Positions 22,209-29,715 of a stretch of 30,882 nucleotides of DNA are shown here, piece by piece (the stretch's first letter is position 1; each line of letters starts with the position of its first letter). The notes under the pieces were generated by a model, which saw only the letters and a list, made by a program, of their open reading frames with translations, had not been told where the DNA came from and did not search any database. This DNA comes from Dehalococcoidia bacterium (GTDB lineage Bacteria; Chloroflexota; Dehalococcoidia; SZUA-161; SpSt-899). Position numbers and translations under genes: made by a program. The stretch covers positions 1-30,882 of the forward strand of contig JALPXT010000002.1 of NCBI GenBank assembly GCA_023271485.1, in the 5' to 3' direction.

Positions 22209-22225
22209 GTTAACCATTGGTTAAC
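22209..22225. promoter_or_regulatory. 17-bp perfect palindrome
   Basis: GTTAACCA-T-TGGTTAAC lies between tRNA-Leu and the integrase remnant. It could be a binding site for a repressor or recombination factor of the lost element, but nothing shows which. Confidence 0.4.
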
Positions 22226-22480
22226 TCCTGAGAGGTCAACTCCAGAGCTATTATCATCATTCCCGGGTAGTAGACGGGATGGTATCTCCCAACACACAAT
22301 AACATTCTACCACAATTGCTTGAAAAGGTTTATAGGCTGGTTGGCAATGGTATCAGTTGGTGATACCATATACTCGTGAATCGACCCCATCCGCGCAAAG
22401 AAGCTGGGCGAGCAACAGTAAAGGAGGTACGAGATTTCTTGATGCGGGCAGGAATAGATTTGAGAAAACCTCTCGTATGC
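22218..22480 (+). pseudogene. Tyrosine recombinase/integrase N-terminal remnant
   Basis: One frame reads SSFPGSRRDGISQHTITFYHNCLKRFIGWL and stops at 22377-22379. This matches the start of the SAM-like core-binding domain of XerD/phage-type integrases (SxxTxxxYxxxLxxF). In a shifted frame after 22390, TVKEVRDFLMRAG looks like the next helix of the same domain. The catalytic domain (R..HxxR..Y) is absent. The gene is thus frameshifted and truncated. Its remains now contain the promoter of speD. It lies on the 5' side of the tRNA-Leu gene. Confidence 0.55.
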
Positions 22481-22488
22481 TCTATAAT
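22460..22488 (+). promoter_or_regulatory. Promoter of speD-speE
   Basis: TTGAGA (22460-22465) and TATAAT (22483-22488) are 17 nt apart. GGGAGGT (22499-22505) and the TTG start of speD follow. The promoter is embedded in integrase-remnant DNA. Confidence 0.7.
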
Positions 22489-22511
22489 AAAGTAGATAGG
22501 GAGGTCAGCCG

Positions 22512-22856
22512 TTGCACACTCTGGGGAAGCACTTCCTTTTGGATTTGAAGGATTGCAATAAGGATGTACTCGACGATCTGGAGTTCCTGAAAGCTGCCCT
22601 CTCGTCCGTAGCACAACGATCGCAAGAGGAGATGCTGGGGGAATCATTCTATCATTTTACTCCACAGGGAGTCAGTGGGCTGGTGCTTGCCAATGGCTCT
22701 CATATTTGCATCCATACCTGGCCGGAATACGGCTATGCAGCGGTGGATATCTTTACTCACAGCGATTCGTTTCATCCGGAGGAGGCAGCGAAGCTTATCA
22801 TAGAGAAACTCGGCTCTCAAAACCCTTCCATTGTAGAACTTAACAGAGGAGCGTGA
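22512..22856 (+). CDS. speD: SpeD-family (AdoMet decarboxylase) proenzyme with altered active site
   Basis: A 114-residue small-type SpeD starting at TTG with GGGAGGT upstream. Residue numbers match the T. maritima enzyme: Ser55, Ser63 (self-cleaved to pyruvoyl) and His68 are present in SGLVLANGSHICIHTWPEYG. Two usually invariant residues differ: Glu62 before the cleaved serine is Gly, and the proton-donor Cys83 is His (DIFTHSD instead of DVFTCG). Canonical SpeD makes decarboxylated S-adenosylmethionine for the aminopropyltransferase encoded 4 nt downstream. The changes may alter substrate or processing; some SpeD homologues are known to have become amino acid decarboxylases. An operon with speE is likely. 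Confidence 0.87.
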   Translation: MHTLGKHFLLDLKDCNKDVLDDLEFLKAALSSVAQRSQEEMLGESFYHFTPQGVSGLVLANGSHICIHTWPEYGYAAVDIFTHSDSFHPEEAAKLIIEKLGSQNPSIVELNRGA

Positions 22857-22860
22857 ATCA

Positions 22861-23775
22861 ATGACGACAGTGCCTTCAACCTGGTTTGTAGAGTTTGTCA
22901 CGCCGGACACTATCCAGCAATTTGCGGTCAAGGATGTTCTTTATTTCGGCCGCTCGAAATATCAGACGGTGGAAGTGATCGAAACCGTAAGCTTTGGCAA
23001 ATGTCTCATTCTGGACGGAAAGATACAATCATGCGAGAAGGACGAATTCATCTATCATGAAGCACTGGTTCATCCGGCGATGATCCTCCATCCCAATCCT
23101 GAAACGGTGTTCATTGCGGGTGGTGGAGAGGGGGCGACCCTGAGAGAGGTACTGGCTCATAAGACGGTCAAGAAGGTGGTGATGGTGGATATCGATGCCG
23201 AGGTGATAGACGTTTGCAAGCGGCTCCTGCCGGCTCATCACCAGGGCTCCTTTGACGATCCTCGGGTGGAGCTTCTGCACCTGGATGCCAGGAAATACCT
23301 GGCTGAGACTAAAGAACGATTCGATGTTATCATCATTGATCTGCCTGAACCCATAGAAGGGGGGCCGGCCTATCTCCTGTATACCGAGACATTCTACCGG
23401 CTCCTTAAAGACAAGCTCGCTGCTGATGCCACTTTCGCCCTGCAGGCTGGGTCTACGTGTCTGGGGACTACCCGGGTCTATACGGCGATTAATAACACCC
23501 TGAAAACTGCTTTTTCGGTAGTTGCCCCCTATGAGGTAAACGTTCCTTCCTTCGGAGGACCCTGGGGATTTTCGCTGGCGTCTCTCAAATTCGATCCCCT
23601 CAGGCTTTCTCCAGAGGAGGTTGATCGTCGAATTAGCCATCGCTTGAACAAGCCCCTTGCCTTTTACGATGGGCAAACTCATCAAGGTCTCTTCTTTATT
23701 CCTAAATATCTTCGGGACGCGATGGACAGGGAGACGATGGTGATCACCGAGGATAATCCGGTGTTTATCCCGTGA
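22861..23775 (+). CDS. speE: Aminopropyltransferase (spermidine/thermospermine synthase-like)
   Basis: A 304-residue Rossmann-fold enzyme with GGGEGATLRE (87-96) for dcSAM binding, VMVDIDAEVIDVCK and a catalytic Asp in IIIDLPEPIEGGPAYLLYTETFY. The EGGPxxLLYTxxFY form and the later VPSFGGPWGFSLAS resemble ACL5-type thermospermine synthases more than classical SpeE, which has DPxGPA. The product may therefore be a longer or structural-isomer polyamine; the substrate cannot be settled by eye. It starts 4 nt after speD with AGAGGAGCG as ribosome binding site. Confidence 0.85.
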   Translation: MTTVPSTWFVEFVTPDTIQQFAVKDVLYFGRSKYQTVEVIETVSFGKCLILDGKIQSCEKDEFIYHEALVHPAMILHPNPETVFIAGGGEGATLREVLAHKTVKKVVMVDIDAEVIDVCKRLLPAHHQGSFDDPRVELLHLDARKYLAETKERFDVIIIDLPEPIEGGPAYLLYTETFYRLLKDKLAADATFALQAGSTCLGTTRVYTAINNTLKTAFSVVAPYEVNVPSFGGPWGFSLASLKFDPLRLSPEEVDRRISHRLNKPLAFYDGQTHQGLFFIPKYLRDAMDRETMVITEDNPVFIP

Positions 23776-23782
23776 CAGATTC

Positions 23783-23915
23783 AAAGTCCCAGGGTTCACA
23801 GTTCAAGGCCTGCCCCCGGCCGCAGGCCCAGGGGTTAGAGAGCGATGAAGATCGAACCGTTTGAAGATAAGCCCACCAACCGTGAACCGTGAACCCGACA
23901 ACCCGACTACTTACT
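23783..23915. mobile_element. MITE-like element, copy 2 (inverted relative to copy 1)
   Basis: Matches the reverse complement of 9808-9958 in order: GTTCA-type heptads, ATGAAGAT...GTTTGAA, ACCAACC with GTGAACC heptads, and an end GACAACCCGACTAC resembling the other copy's GACAACCTGAGTAG. A 31-bp GC-rich module (23806-23836) is identical to 9824-9854 and in the same absolute orientation, though the host element is inverted. It abuts the uvrD start codon and leaves that gene without a Shine-Dalgarno. No clear target duplication is seen. Confidence 0.5.
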
Positions 23916-26057
23916 ATGGATATTCTAGCCGATCTCAATCCCGCCCAAAGGGCAGCGGTGGAATGCGTCGAAGGGCCGCAACTGGTCGTTGCCGGCCCCG
24001 GAAGCGGCAAGACCCGCGTCATCGCTCATCGCATTGCTTATCTCATTAAGGTCTGCGGCGTAAGCCCCTATCGTATCCTGTCGGTTACCTTTACCAACAA
24101 GGCAGCGCGGGAAATGAAAGAGCGCGTCTGCCGTATGCTCGGCGATCAGGCGGACGGGATCACGTTGGGTACATTCCATGCTATCTGCGCCGGTATCCTG
24201 CGGCGAGAGGCGGACCACATAGGGCTGGAACGAAGATTCGTAATTTATGACGACGGCGACCAGATGAGCCTCATTGCTCGCTGCCTGGAGGAGTTGAGTC
24301 TTGATCCTAAACAGAATCCCCCGCGGGCGATAAAGTCAGCCATATCCTCAGCTAAGGCAAGGCTTCTGGGTCCAAAGGAGTATGTAAGCCGGAATTACCC
24401 CGAGGAAGTGGCCAAGAGAGTCTACGAACTCTATCAGAAGATGCTCATCGAGAGCAGAGCGCTGGATTTCGATGATCTCCTGATGCAAACGGTTTGCCTC
24501 TTCAGGGGTCACCACGATGTCCTGTCAGAATACCAGTCCCGCTACTTGCACGTCATGATCGACGAGTTTCAGGATACCAATGTGGCCCAGTATGCTCTGG
24601 CAAAGCAGTTGGCAGGGAAGCACCGCAATATCTGCGCGGTTGGGGATCCTGATCAATCGATATACTCGTGGAGATTTGCCGACCTGCGTCACATCATGGA
24701 CTTTGAGCGCGATTATCAGGATGCCAGGGTGGTGTTTCTGGAGCAGAACTATCGCTCTACTCAGACCATTCTGACGGCCGCTTCCCATCTTATTTCATGC
24801 AACAAGAGGCGCCGGGAGAAAAGCCTCTATGCCCAGAATGGGGGTGGGGTTCCTATTGGTATCATAGAAACCTATAACGAACAGGAAGAGGCCCAATTCG
24901 TAGTCGGTGAGATTGACAGCCTCATAAACGATCATGGCCATAGTACGGGCGACTGTGCAGTGATGTATCGAACTAATGCCCAGTCTCGGGCGCTTGAAGA
25001 AGCTTTCGTTCGCTATGGATTTCCCTATAAGCTGGTGGGTGCTACCCGTTTCTTCGAGCGGCGTGAGGTTAAGGATGTCCTCTCGTATCTCAGGCTGATC
25101 AACAATCCCTACGATAGCGTGAGTCTGGCTCGGATAATTAACGTTCCTGTACGGGGGATCGGGCAGCGCACTATGGCCAAGCTTTCGTGGTGGGCTCGTA
25201 GTAGGGAGATACCGCTTTACTCCGCCTTGAAACTCATCGCTAATGGAGAGGAAACCTCACACTCACCCCGGAGCATTCAGATTCTAAATAGTTTCACCAG
25301 CATGCTTGATGAGCTCATATCTGAGAGATCACAACGGGACCTGGTCGGCCTGTTTGACCTGCTTCTGGAGCGTATCGGATACAAGGAATATATTCTGGAG
25401 AGCGATGAAGGTGAGGAGAGATGGAGCAACGTCCTCGAGCTCCGGAGTATGGCAGGTGAGTACAACGATCTCGAACCTCAAGATGCCCTGGCGGCCCTGC
25501 TGGAACGAGTGTCCCTGATCTCCGATGTAGATGATCTGGCGGAGGGGATTGAGGCTGTCACCCTGATCACCCTGCATCAGGCCAAGGGGCTGGAGTTCCC
25601 GGTGGTCTTTATCGTGGGTATGGAGGAGGGAATTCTGCCCCATTTTCGCTCTTTTGCTGACCCGGAACAGATGGAGGAGGAGCGGCGGCTCTGCTATGTG
25701 GGGATAACCCGGGCCAAGGAAAGGGTGTATCTGGTTCATGCCTTTCGCCGTAGTCTGTATGGGGGTAACCGCCCGAACTCACCCTCCCCCTTCCTGAAGG
25801 ATATTCCGGCGCATTTGGTAGTCCGCAACTCGAATCGACAAACAACGGTGAGCCCATGCGCCGGCGGCGAGCATACCCGCCCGCAGACTGCGGAACTTAA
25901 GGCCGGTGATAAGGTTCATCATGCCAAATTTGGTGATGGAACGGTGGTCAACGCTGTTGCCACCAGGGGTGACCATGAGGTGACCGTTGCCTTCGGGAGG
26001 GGGGTGGGGGTGAAGAGGCTGCTGGGGAGCCTAGCCCCGCTGGAGAGATTATCATGA
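23916..26057 (+). CDS. pcrA: UvrD/PcrA-type superfamily 1 DNA helicase
   Basis: A 713-residue 3'-5' helicase for repair and for clearing proteins from DNA. Motif I is VVAGPGSGKTR (24-34), followed by FTNKAAREMKERV, the MIDEFQDTN box, VGDPDQSIYSWRFAD, QNYRST, LITLHQAKGLEFPVVF and RRLCYVGITRAKE. The C-terminal AGDKVHHAKFGDGTVV...GSLAPLERL is the Tudor-like RNA polymerase-binding module of PcrA/UvrD. I chose the ATG at 23916, where homology begins; no Shine-Dalgarno is visible because the MITE-like element ends there. Overlap of 4 nt with rph. Confidence 0.95.
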   Translation: MDILADLNPAQRAAVECVEGPQLVVAGPGSGKTRVIAHRIAYLIKVCGVSPYRILSVTFTNKAAREMKERVCRMLGDQADGITLGTFHAICAGILRREADHIGLERRFVIYDDGDQMSLIARCLEELSLDPKQNPPRAIKSAISSAKARLLGPKEYVSRNYPEEVAKRVYELYQKMLIESRALDFDDLLMQTVCLFRGHHDVLSEYQSRYLHVMIDEFQDTNVAQYALAKQLAGKHRNICAVGDPDQSIYSWRFADLRHIMDFERDYQDARVVFLEQNYRSTQTILTAASHLISCNKRRREKSLYAQNGGGVPIGIIETYNEQEEAQFVVGEIDSLINDHGHSTGDCAVMYRTNAQSRALEEAFVRYGFPYKLVGATRFFERREVKDVLSYLRLINNPYDSVSLARIINVPVRGIGQRTMAKLSWWARSREIPLYSALKLIANGEETSHSPRSIQILNSFTSMLDELISERSQRDLVGLFDLLLERIGYKEYILESDEGEERWSNVLELRSMAGEYNDLEPQDALAALLERVSLISDVDDLAEGIEAVTLITLHQAKGLEFPVVFIVGMEEGILPHFRSFADPEQMEEERRLCYVGITRAKERVYLVHAFRRSLYGGNRPNSPSPFLKDIPAHLVVRNSNRQTTVSPCAGGEHTRPQTAELKAGDKVHHAKFGDGTVVNAVATRGDHEVTVAFGRGVGVKRLLGSLAPLERLS

Positions 26058-26773
26058 GATTGGCCCGATTTGACGGTCGTGCCGCCGATGAGCTCCGGGC
26101 TGTGCGAATCACCCCGGGCTTTCAGGGGTACGCTGAGGGATCGGCATTAATTGAGCTGGGTGAGACCAGGGTGATTTGCGCCGTCACCGTGGAGGAGCGA
26201 GTCCCTGGCTTCCTCAAGGGAACTGGCTCTGGCTGGGTAACGGCGGAGTACGGGATGTTGCCCCGGTCTACTCAGAGTCGCATTCCCAGGGATAGAACCG
26301 GGGGAAGGGGTTACGAAATCCAGCGCCTTATCGGCCGATCACTTCGGGGGGTGGCCAATCTTGATGCCCTCGGCGAGCGGACCTTCGTTGTGGATTGCGA
26401 CGTTCTTCAGGCGGATGGCGGAACCAGAACGGCGGCTATCACCGCGGCGTATGTGGCGCTATCCCAGGCATTCCAGACCTTAAGGGAAAGGGGCGAGCTT
26501 CTGACCTCTCCCTTCAGGGGTGCGCTCGCCGCTACCAGCGTGGGCGTGGTTGACGGCGTCCATCTGCTCGATCTTTCCTATGAGGAGGATTCTCATGCGG
26601 AGGTCGATTTCAACATCGTGATGAACGATGCCGGCCGGTTCATCGAGGTTCAGGGAACCGCCGAAGGTAAGGCCTTTTCCAAGAGCACTATTGATTCTCT
26701 GCTTGTCCTGGCGGAGAAAGGGATCCATGAGCTCCTTCAGATTCAGAGAGCGGCAATCGAGAGGCTGAGGTAA
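26054..26773 (+). CDS. rph: Ribonuclease PH
   Basis: A phosphorolytic 3'-5' exoribonuclease that trims tRNA 3' ends. The 239-residue product starts MRLARFDGRAADELRAVRIT, with GSALIELGETRVICAVTVEE, the GRGYEIQRLIGRSLR arginine-rich motif, VDCDVLQADGGTRTAAI and a C-terminal FNIVMNDAGRFIEVQGTAEG. Length and motifs are typical of a full protein. The ATG overlaps the uvrD stop (ATGA) and the stop overlaps the DUF1015 start (TAATG), so the three genes are translationally coupled. Confidence 0.96.
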   Translation: MRLARFDGRAADELRAVRITPGFQGYAEGSALIELGETRVICAVTVEERVPGFLKGTGSGWVTAEYGMLPRSTQSRIPRDRTGGRGYEIQRLIGRSLRGVANLDALGERTFVVDCDVLQADGGTRTAAITAAYVALSQAFQTLRERGELLTSPFRGALAATSVGVVDGVHLLDLSYEEDSHAEVDFNIVMNDAGRFIEVQGTAEGKAFSKSTIDSLLVLAEKGIHELLQIQRAAIERLR

Positions 26774-28104
26774 TGGCCGATGTTCGACCCTTTCGCGGGA
26801 TCCGATATAATACCGGGATGATCGGTGATCCGTCCTCCGTAATCACCCCTCCATACGATGTCATCACCCCGGAGCAGCAGGCTTCCTACCACCGGAGAAG
26901 CCCCTATAATATCATCCGGCTTGAGTTTGGCCAGGAGTTTTCCGAAGATATTCCGGGCAATGATAAGTACACCCGCGCCGCGAATACCCTGAATGACTGG
27001 CTCCGAGATGGTGTTCTGGTTCGGGAGCAGCGCTCGGCATTCTATCTCACCGAGCATCGTTTTCCATATGAGGATAGCCTCAGGAACTACTGGGGAATTA
27101 TCGCTGCGGTAAGGCTGGAGGATTTAGGTAGCGGTCGAATTCGGCCCACCGAGATAACCATGAAGGAGCCGGCCGTAGACCGCATCAATCTCCTTAGAGC
27201 CTGCCGAACCAATCTTAGTCCCATAATGGGCATATTCCAGCATGAGGAGGAGAGTCTTCGGCCACTCTTCTCCAATGTAAGCAGGGAGAAGCCTTCCCTG
27301 ACCGCCGTTGACGATCTTGGGGTGACTTTCAATGTCTGGGTAGTGACTGAGGCCGAGACGGTTCGGAGAGTTGCAGGGTTTCTTGCCGGCAGGGTTATCT
27401 ACATCGCCGATGGCCACCATAGATACGAGACGGCCTTAGCTTACAGGGATGAGCAGCTTGTTGCTCGTCCGGGCAGTAGTGGTAACGAACCTTTCAATTT
27501 TGTAATGATGACACTGATTCATTCCCGGGATCCCGGTCTTGCTTTGCTGCCGGTGCATCGTGTGGTGAGCGGTATTGATTCAGGGACGGTCACCAAGCTG
27601 AAAGAAACCCTCAGCGAGCGTTTCCAGATTCAAGAACTACCCCGGTATTTATCCGATGCTTCCGAGAACTTGTGCCGTTGGGCGGAGGCTCTGAGGGAGG
27701 CGGGTGATAGAGGCATGGCCTTTGGACTCTATGGGCTATCGGAAGGCGTTTTCTATCTGCTGACCCCTGGCGAGGAGTCGGCTTTACATAACATACTACC
27801 TGGTGATAAGCCGGCGGTCTGGAAGGATTTGGATGTAAATATCCTCCACTGGGTGATACTGCGAGGGATGTTGGGGATAGATGGCCCTGAAAGGGAGAAG
27901 GAGTGTCTGGAGTATTCCGCTGATGGAAGGGAAGTCCTGCGGAGGGTGGATACGGGAATGGCGCAACTGGCGTTCTTCCTCAATCCGGTGTCCATCTCCA
28001 GCGTCTTTGCCATTGCCGATGCAGGCATGAGGATGCCGCCAAAATCGACCTACTTTTACCCCAAGACCCCCGCGGGCCTGGTAATAAATCCCCTGTGGGA
28101 GTAG
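26773..28104 (+). CDS. DUF1015 family protein
   Basis: A 443-residue cytosolic protein with the DUF1015 signatures: PFRGIRYN (6-13), ITPPYDVI, SPYNIIRLEF, IADGHHRYETALAYRD near 215 and MMTLIHSRDPGLALLPVHRVV. The GHHRYE motif hints at a nucleotide- or metal-binding site. The family is widespread, often beside serine biosynthesis genes as here, but its biochemical role is not established. It ends head-on against serA with a perfect palindrome between. Confidence 0.9.
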   Translation: MADVRPFRGIRYNTGMIGDPSSVITPPYDVITPEQQASYHRRSPYNIIRLEFGQEFSEDIPGNDKYTRAANTLNDWLRDGVLVREQRSAFYLTEHRFPYEDSLRNYWGIIAAVRLEDLGSGRIRPTEITMKEPAVDRINLLRACRTNLSPIMGIFQHEEESLRPLFSNVSREKPSLTAVDDLGVTFNVWVVTEAETVRRVAGFLAGRVIYIADGHHRYETALAYRDEQLVARPGSSGNEPFNFVMMTLIHSRDPGLALLPVHRVVSGIDSGTVTKLKETLSERFQIQELPRYLSDASENLCRWAEALREAGDRGMAFGLYGLSEGVFYLLTPGEESALHNILPGDKPAVWKDLDVNILHWVILRGMLGIDGPEREKECLEYSADGREVLRRVDTGMAQLAFFLNPVSISSVFAIADAGMRMPPKSTYFYPKTPAGLVINPLWE

Positions 28105-28128
28105 AGGCAAGGCATGCCTTGCCCCTAC
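28101..28128. terminator. Perfect palindromic hairpin between convergent genes
   Basis: GGCAAGGCATGCCTTGCC (28106-28123) is a perfect 18-bp palindrome. It is extended by GTAG (28101-28104) and CTAC (28125-28128) past an A-C mismatch. It spans both stop codons and can act in both directions; no long T-run follows. Similar hairpins are common dispersed repeats in Chloroflexota. Confidence 0.6.
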
Positions 28129-29702
28129 TATAACTTCACCGCTTTGGCAGTATAAACGTCCGGGATAGCCAGCAGCCTCTGCCGCTGCTGTTCAGAGAGG
28201 GGTTCATCGAGGGCAAGGACCATGAGAGCCCTGCCTCGTGGTTTCTGTCGGGCTACATGCATGGAGCTGATATTTATGTCGGCCTCTCCCGTGACCATGC
28301 CCACGGCCCCAATCAACCCGGGTCGATCGAGGTGATCGCTGAAAAGCCAGTATCCCCCGGTGGAAACGATATCGACCCAATACTCGTTGACCCGCACAAT
28401 GTGTGGTTCCTCCCGCAATATGGTTCCTGATGCTATAACAGTTCCCGCGCTGGTGGTAACCTCTGCCGTGATCAGGTTGCCGTAGTTTTCACAGGCGGTA
28501 CTCCTCTGCTCGATGACCTTGAGTCCCCTTCTTTGGGCAATAACGTTGGCATTGACCAGATTGACTCGCTCATCGGTGGTTGATTCCAGGAGCCCCCCGA
28601 TAACCGCAGCCTTGAGCGCATCAGTCCCGTGATCAGCAATCTCACCCTCATACCTGATGGTTATGATGCTGAGTTGTCCTTCGGCAAGCTGAGCTACCAG
28701 CCTGCCTAGCAGAGACGCCACATTCATGAATGGTGTCAGGAACGGCAATATCTCCGCCGAAATCAGGGGCATATTAACCGCATACTTGGCGGGCCTGCCT
28801 TGCAGAATGTCCGTGACCTGCTCGGCGATATCCACCGCCACACCGGCCTGGGCCTCGAGTGTGGATGCCCCAAGATGAGGTGTTACTATGACCTTGTCGC
28901 TCTTGAGCAGAATGCTTTGCGTAGCCGGTTCCTTTGTGAAGACATCGATAGCAGCGCCGGCTACCCTGCCCTCTTCAATTGCCTCAAGGAGAGCCTCTTC
29001 ATCGATGATGCCGCCTCGTGCGGTATTTATGAGTCGGACTGCTGGTTTGACCAATCGTAGCTCACCATCTCCAATCAAGCCCCTGGTGGACTCTGTAAGT
29101 GGAATATGAACGGTGATGAAATCGGATTCCTTGAGCAATTGTTCCAGAGAGACAAGCTCCACACCAAGGCTCCTGGCATAGTCGAGAGAAACCATAGGGT
29201 CGTAGGCTACAGGGTGCATCCCCATGCCCTTGGCCCTCTTGGCTACCTCCGAACCCACACGGCCCAGTCCGATGATGCCCAACTTCTTGTTTCGAACCTC
29301 AATACCCATAAACCTCTTGCGTTCCCATTTACCAGATTTGAGGTGAGCATGGGCTTGGGGGACGTTGCGAGCCAGGGCCATCATGAGGGCAATGGTATGT
29401 TCCGCTACTGAGAGGATATTGCTCTCCGGGGCGTTAACGACGACAACTCCGCGGCTGGTTGCCACATCGAGGTCAATATTATCCACACCAACACCGGCAC
29501 GGCCGATGGCCTGGAGCCTCTCCCCGGCTTCGATAACCTCGGCGGTGACCCTGGTCTCGCTGCGCACCACCAGGGCTTCATAGTCGCCGATTATGTTTCG
29601 AAGCTCTTCCGGCTTCAGCCCCAACCGGATATCCACCTCGGCATGAGCACTGAGGATGTTTATACCTTCCTCAGCCAGGGGCTCGGTGATCAGTATCTTC
29701 AT
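28128..29702 (-). CDS. serA: D-3-phosphoglycerate dehydrogenase
   Basis: First step of serine synthesis: oxidises 3-phosphoglycerate with NAD. At 524 residues it is a long-form SerA. It has an N-terminal substrate domain, the NAD-binding GLGRVGSEVAKRA, RGGIIDEEALLEAI with the catalytic region, and PHLGASTLEAQ with the catalytic histidine. An intervening domain follows (about 320-450), then a C-terminal ACT domain (GVGMV..DINISSMHVAR) for serine feedback. GGAAGGA precedes the ATG. It lies 13 nt after the aminotransferase gene on the same strand, so the two are co-transcribed from the promoter at 30833-30861. Confidence 0.96.
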   Translation of the reverse strand: MKILITEPLAEEGINILSAHAEVDIRLGLKPEELRNIIGDYEALVVRSETRVTAEVIEAGERLQAIGRAGVGVDNIDLDVATSRGVVVVNAPESNILSVAEHTIALMMALARNVPQAHAHLKSGKWERKRFMGIEVRNKKLGIIGLGRVGSEVAKRAKGMGMHPVAYDPMVSLDYARSLGVELVSLEQLLKESDFITVHIPLTESTRGLIGDGELRLVKPAVRLINTARGGIIDEEALLEAIEEGRVAGAAIDVFTKEPATQSILLKSDKVIVTPHLGASTLEAQAGVAVDIAEQVTDILQGRPAKYAVNMPLISAEILPFLTPFMNVASLLGRLVAQLAEGQLSIITIRYEGEIADHGTDALKAAVIGGLLESTTDERVNLVNANVIAQRRGLKVIEQRSTACENYGNLITAEVTTSAGTVIASGTILREEPHIVRVNEYWVDIVSTGGYWLFSDHLDRPGLIGAVGMVTGEADINISSMHVARQKPRGRALMVLALDEPLSEQQRQRLLAIPDVYTAKAVKL

Positions 29703-29715
29703 GATGTTCCTTCCT

